Origin: Haloplanus rubicundus
GTDB lineage: Archaea; Halobacteriota; Halobacteria; Halobacteriales; Haloferacaceae
Reading direction: 5' to 3'
NCBI RefSeq assembly: GCF_003342675.1
Contig: NZ_CP031148.1
Span: 1,674,001 to 1,738,000 of the forward strand
Length of the DNA: 64,000 nucleotides
The translations under genes and the position numbers were made by a program. Of the stretch, positions 62,742 through 64,000 are shown in pieces. A model generated the notes under the pieces. That model saw nothing but the letters and a program-made list of their open reading frames with translations, had not been told where the DNA came from and made no database searches. The stretch's first letter is position 1; the number at the start of each line of letters is the position of its first letter.

Positions 62742-63755
62742 GTGATCCCGTTCGGTCTCGTGGGCTGGGTCGTCGTCGCCATCGTCTCGACGGGCGTCAT
62801 CTGGGTCGGCAGCGACCGACTCGAACGCGCCGCCGCCAAACTCAGCCGGTACTACGGCCTGCCCGTCGCCGTCCACGGCGCCGTCGTCGTCGCCGTCGGC
62901 TCCAGTTTCCCCGAACTCAGCTCCGTCGTCATCAGCACGCTCCTCCACGGCGAGTTCTCGCTGGGCGTCGGCGCCATCGTCGGCAGCGCCATCTTCAACC
63001 TGCTGGTGATCCCCGCGGCCTCCGCGCTCGCCAGCGAGGAACTCGAAGCCACGCGCGACGTGGTCCACAAGGACGCCCAGTTCTACATCATCAGCGTCCT
63101 CGTCCTCTTCATCACCTTCGCCCTCGGCGCGACGTACGTCCCCGGCGGGACGAACGAGGCGGCGATACTCACGCCGACGCTCGCGCTCCTCCCCCTCCTC
63201 ACCTACGGCGTCTACGTCTTCCTCCAGTATCAGGACACCCGCGACCACGCCGCCAAGCCCGCTGACGGGGTCGACCCACGCCGGGAGTGGGGGCTGCTCG
63301 CCGTCGCCCTCGTCCTCATCGCCGTCGGCGTCGAGGGCGTCGTCAGTGCCGCCCTCGCGTTCGGCGACGCCTTCGACACGCCCCCGTTCCTCTGGGGGTT
63401 GACCGTCATCGCCGCCGCCACGAGCCTGCCGGACACCATCGTCAGCGTCCGCGCCGCCGCGGACGACGACGACGTGACCAGCCTCACGAACGTCCTCGGG
63501 AGCAACACGTTCAACCTCCTCGTCGCCATCCCCGTCGGCGTCATCCTCGCGGGGTCGGCGACCATCGACTTCCTCGTCGCCATCCCCATGATGGGCTTTC
63601 TCGCGTTCGCGACGCTCGTGTTCATCGTCGCCACCCGGACCCATCTCGAACTCACGAATCTCGAAGCCTACGCCCTCCTCGGGCTGTACGGCGTGTTCCT
63701 GCTGTGGATGGTGCTCGAAACGGCCGGGGTCGTCGACGGGGTGCAGGGCATCTGA
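62742..63755 (+). CDS. CaCA-family cation:sodium or cation:proton exchanger
   Basis: A 337-residue exchanger with about ten membrane segments in two inverted halves. The alpha-1 motif is VVAVGSSFPELSSVVIST and the alpha-2 motif is VIAAATSLPDTIVSVRAA with VLGSNTFNLLV, the alpha repeats of Na+/Ca2+ exchangers. Glu in SSFPEL and Asp in SLPDT are the usual ion ligands. Exchange may be Ca2+ for Na+ or H+. The start is GTG 62742 (IPFGLVGWVVVAIVS); the frame is open upstream but lacks conserved sequence. Followed four bases later by the convergent partial gene. Confidence 0.87.
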   Translation: MIPFGLVGWVVVAIVSTGVIWVGSDRLERAAAKLSRYYGLPVAVHGAVVVAVGSSFPELSSVVISTLLHGEFSLGVGAIVGSAIFNLLVIPAASALASEELEATRDVVHKDAQFYIISVLVLFITFALGATYVPGGTNEAAILTPTLALLPLLTYGVYVFLQYQDTRDHAAKPADGVDPRREWGLLAVALVLIAVGVEGVVSAALAFGDAFDTPPFLWGLTVIAAATSLPDTIVSVRAAADDDDVTSLTNVLGSNTFNLLVAIPVGVILAGSATIDFLVAIPMMGFLAFATLVFIVATRTHLELTNLEAYALLGLYGVFLLWMVLETAGVVDGVQGI

Positions 63756-63758
63756 TCC

Positions 63759-64000
63759 TCACAGCGACCCGGTGATGAACAGTTCGAACAGGATGAAGAG
63801 GACGGGGAGCAGGATCGAACTGACCAGCCGGGTGATGATCCCGATCGAGAGCGGGTAGAGCTGGACGTTCTGGTAGTCGTCGAACTCCCGTCTGGCCCGG
63901 CGAATCTCCAGTTCGAGGAGTTCGTCGTTCGTCTCGGCCAGGTCGTCGTCCGGGAGCTCCGTCTCGCCGTCCGTCGCCAGCAGGGCGAGACGGTCCTCCA
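63759..64000 (-). CDS. C-terminal part of an unrecognised membrane protein
   Basis: The last 242 bases hold the 3' end of a minus-strand gene whose start lies beyond the window. The visible 80 residues include an acidic helical region (EDRLALLATDGETELPDDDL), a charged segment (LELEIRRARREFDDYQN) and one hydrophobic helix near the end (IITRLVSSILLPVLFILFEL), closing with FITGSL and a TGA at 63759. This suggests a membrane-bound enzyme or channel with a cytoplasmic regulatory part. The family is not recognised from so little sequence. Confidence 0.6.
   Translation of the reverse strand, partial: EDRLALLATDGETELPDDDLAETNDELLELEIRRARREFDDYQNVQLYPLSIGIITRLVSSILLPVLFILFELFITGSL

Overview
The window is high-GC (roughly two thirds G+C by eye) archaeal chromosome from a haloarchaeon (class Halobacteria). 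The evidence is consistent: strongly acidic predicted proteins, twin-arginine lipoprotein signals, archaeal information-processing factors (aCPSF1/FttA, RNase J, eIF-1A, MBF1, a DRG/Obg GTPase), a geranylgeranyl-reductase homologue and a GGPP synthase for ether lipids, a PGF-CTERM surface protein, HalOD1, DUF371 and DUF373 proteins, and TATA boxes about 25-30 bases before many start codons, as expected for leaderless mRNAs. I do not assign a genus. No rRNA, tRNA, CRISPR array, transposase or phage gene was seen; this looks like core chromosome.

Layout. 1-12.7 kb: aminotransferase, lipoprotein, Get3/ArsA-type ATPase, SDR, then aCPSF1 behind a long leader, HalOD1 protein, endonuclease III, DUF371, a tiny Cys protein, a coiled-coil protein behind three TATA-like boxes, SppA, DUF373 and an aldo/keto reductase. 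12.7-18.1 kb: geranylgeranyl-reductase family flavoprotein, SLC13-type anion transporter, and an FAD oxidoreductase divergent from a FilR1-type regulator with two tandem palindromes between them. 18.1-25.4 kb: central carbon metabolism (korAB divergent from acs), then a sodium:solute symporter with a 42-residue membrane partner that the supplied ORF calls miss. 26.2-32.1 kb: a complete branched-chain amino-acid type ABC importer (substrate-binding lipoprotein, then permease-permease-ATPase-ATPase in a tightly overlapped operon) ending in a thioredoxin-like gene. 32.1-36 kb: a cytochrome oxidase subunit I locus with several small membrane proteins, including a 27-residue microprotein.

36-48 kb: DRG GTPase, a membrane protein, a strange proline-tryptophan repeat protein, a tandem glyoxalase-fold protein, MDR reductase, MBF1, an alanyl-tRNA editing protein, a PGF-CTERM surface protein, then RNase J behind a strongly structured leader and translationally overlapped with a prenyl synthase. 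48-64 kb: membrane metal-dependent hydrolase, small MscS channel, a second FAD oxidoreductase, an orphan chemotaxis transducer, an A-type Fe-S carrier, hisD, a MOT1-type molybdate/sulfate transporter, gamma-glutamyltransferase, eIF-1A, alcohol dehydrogenase, a two-TM channel with double RCK units, an MFS carrier, a CaCA exchanger, and the C-terminus of a membrane protein cut by the window edge.

No obviously new defence or mobile system is present. The most unusual items are the Pro-Trp repeat protein (37649-38470), three perfect GRA-triloop hairpins in tandem inside the thioredoxin-like gene (31602-31667), the structured RNase J leader, the paired palindromes at 17137-17169, a 20-codon leader ORF overlapping livH, and two membrane microproteins.
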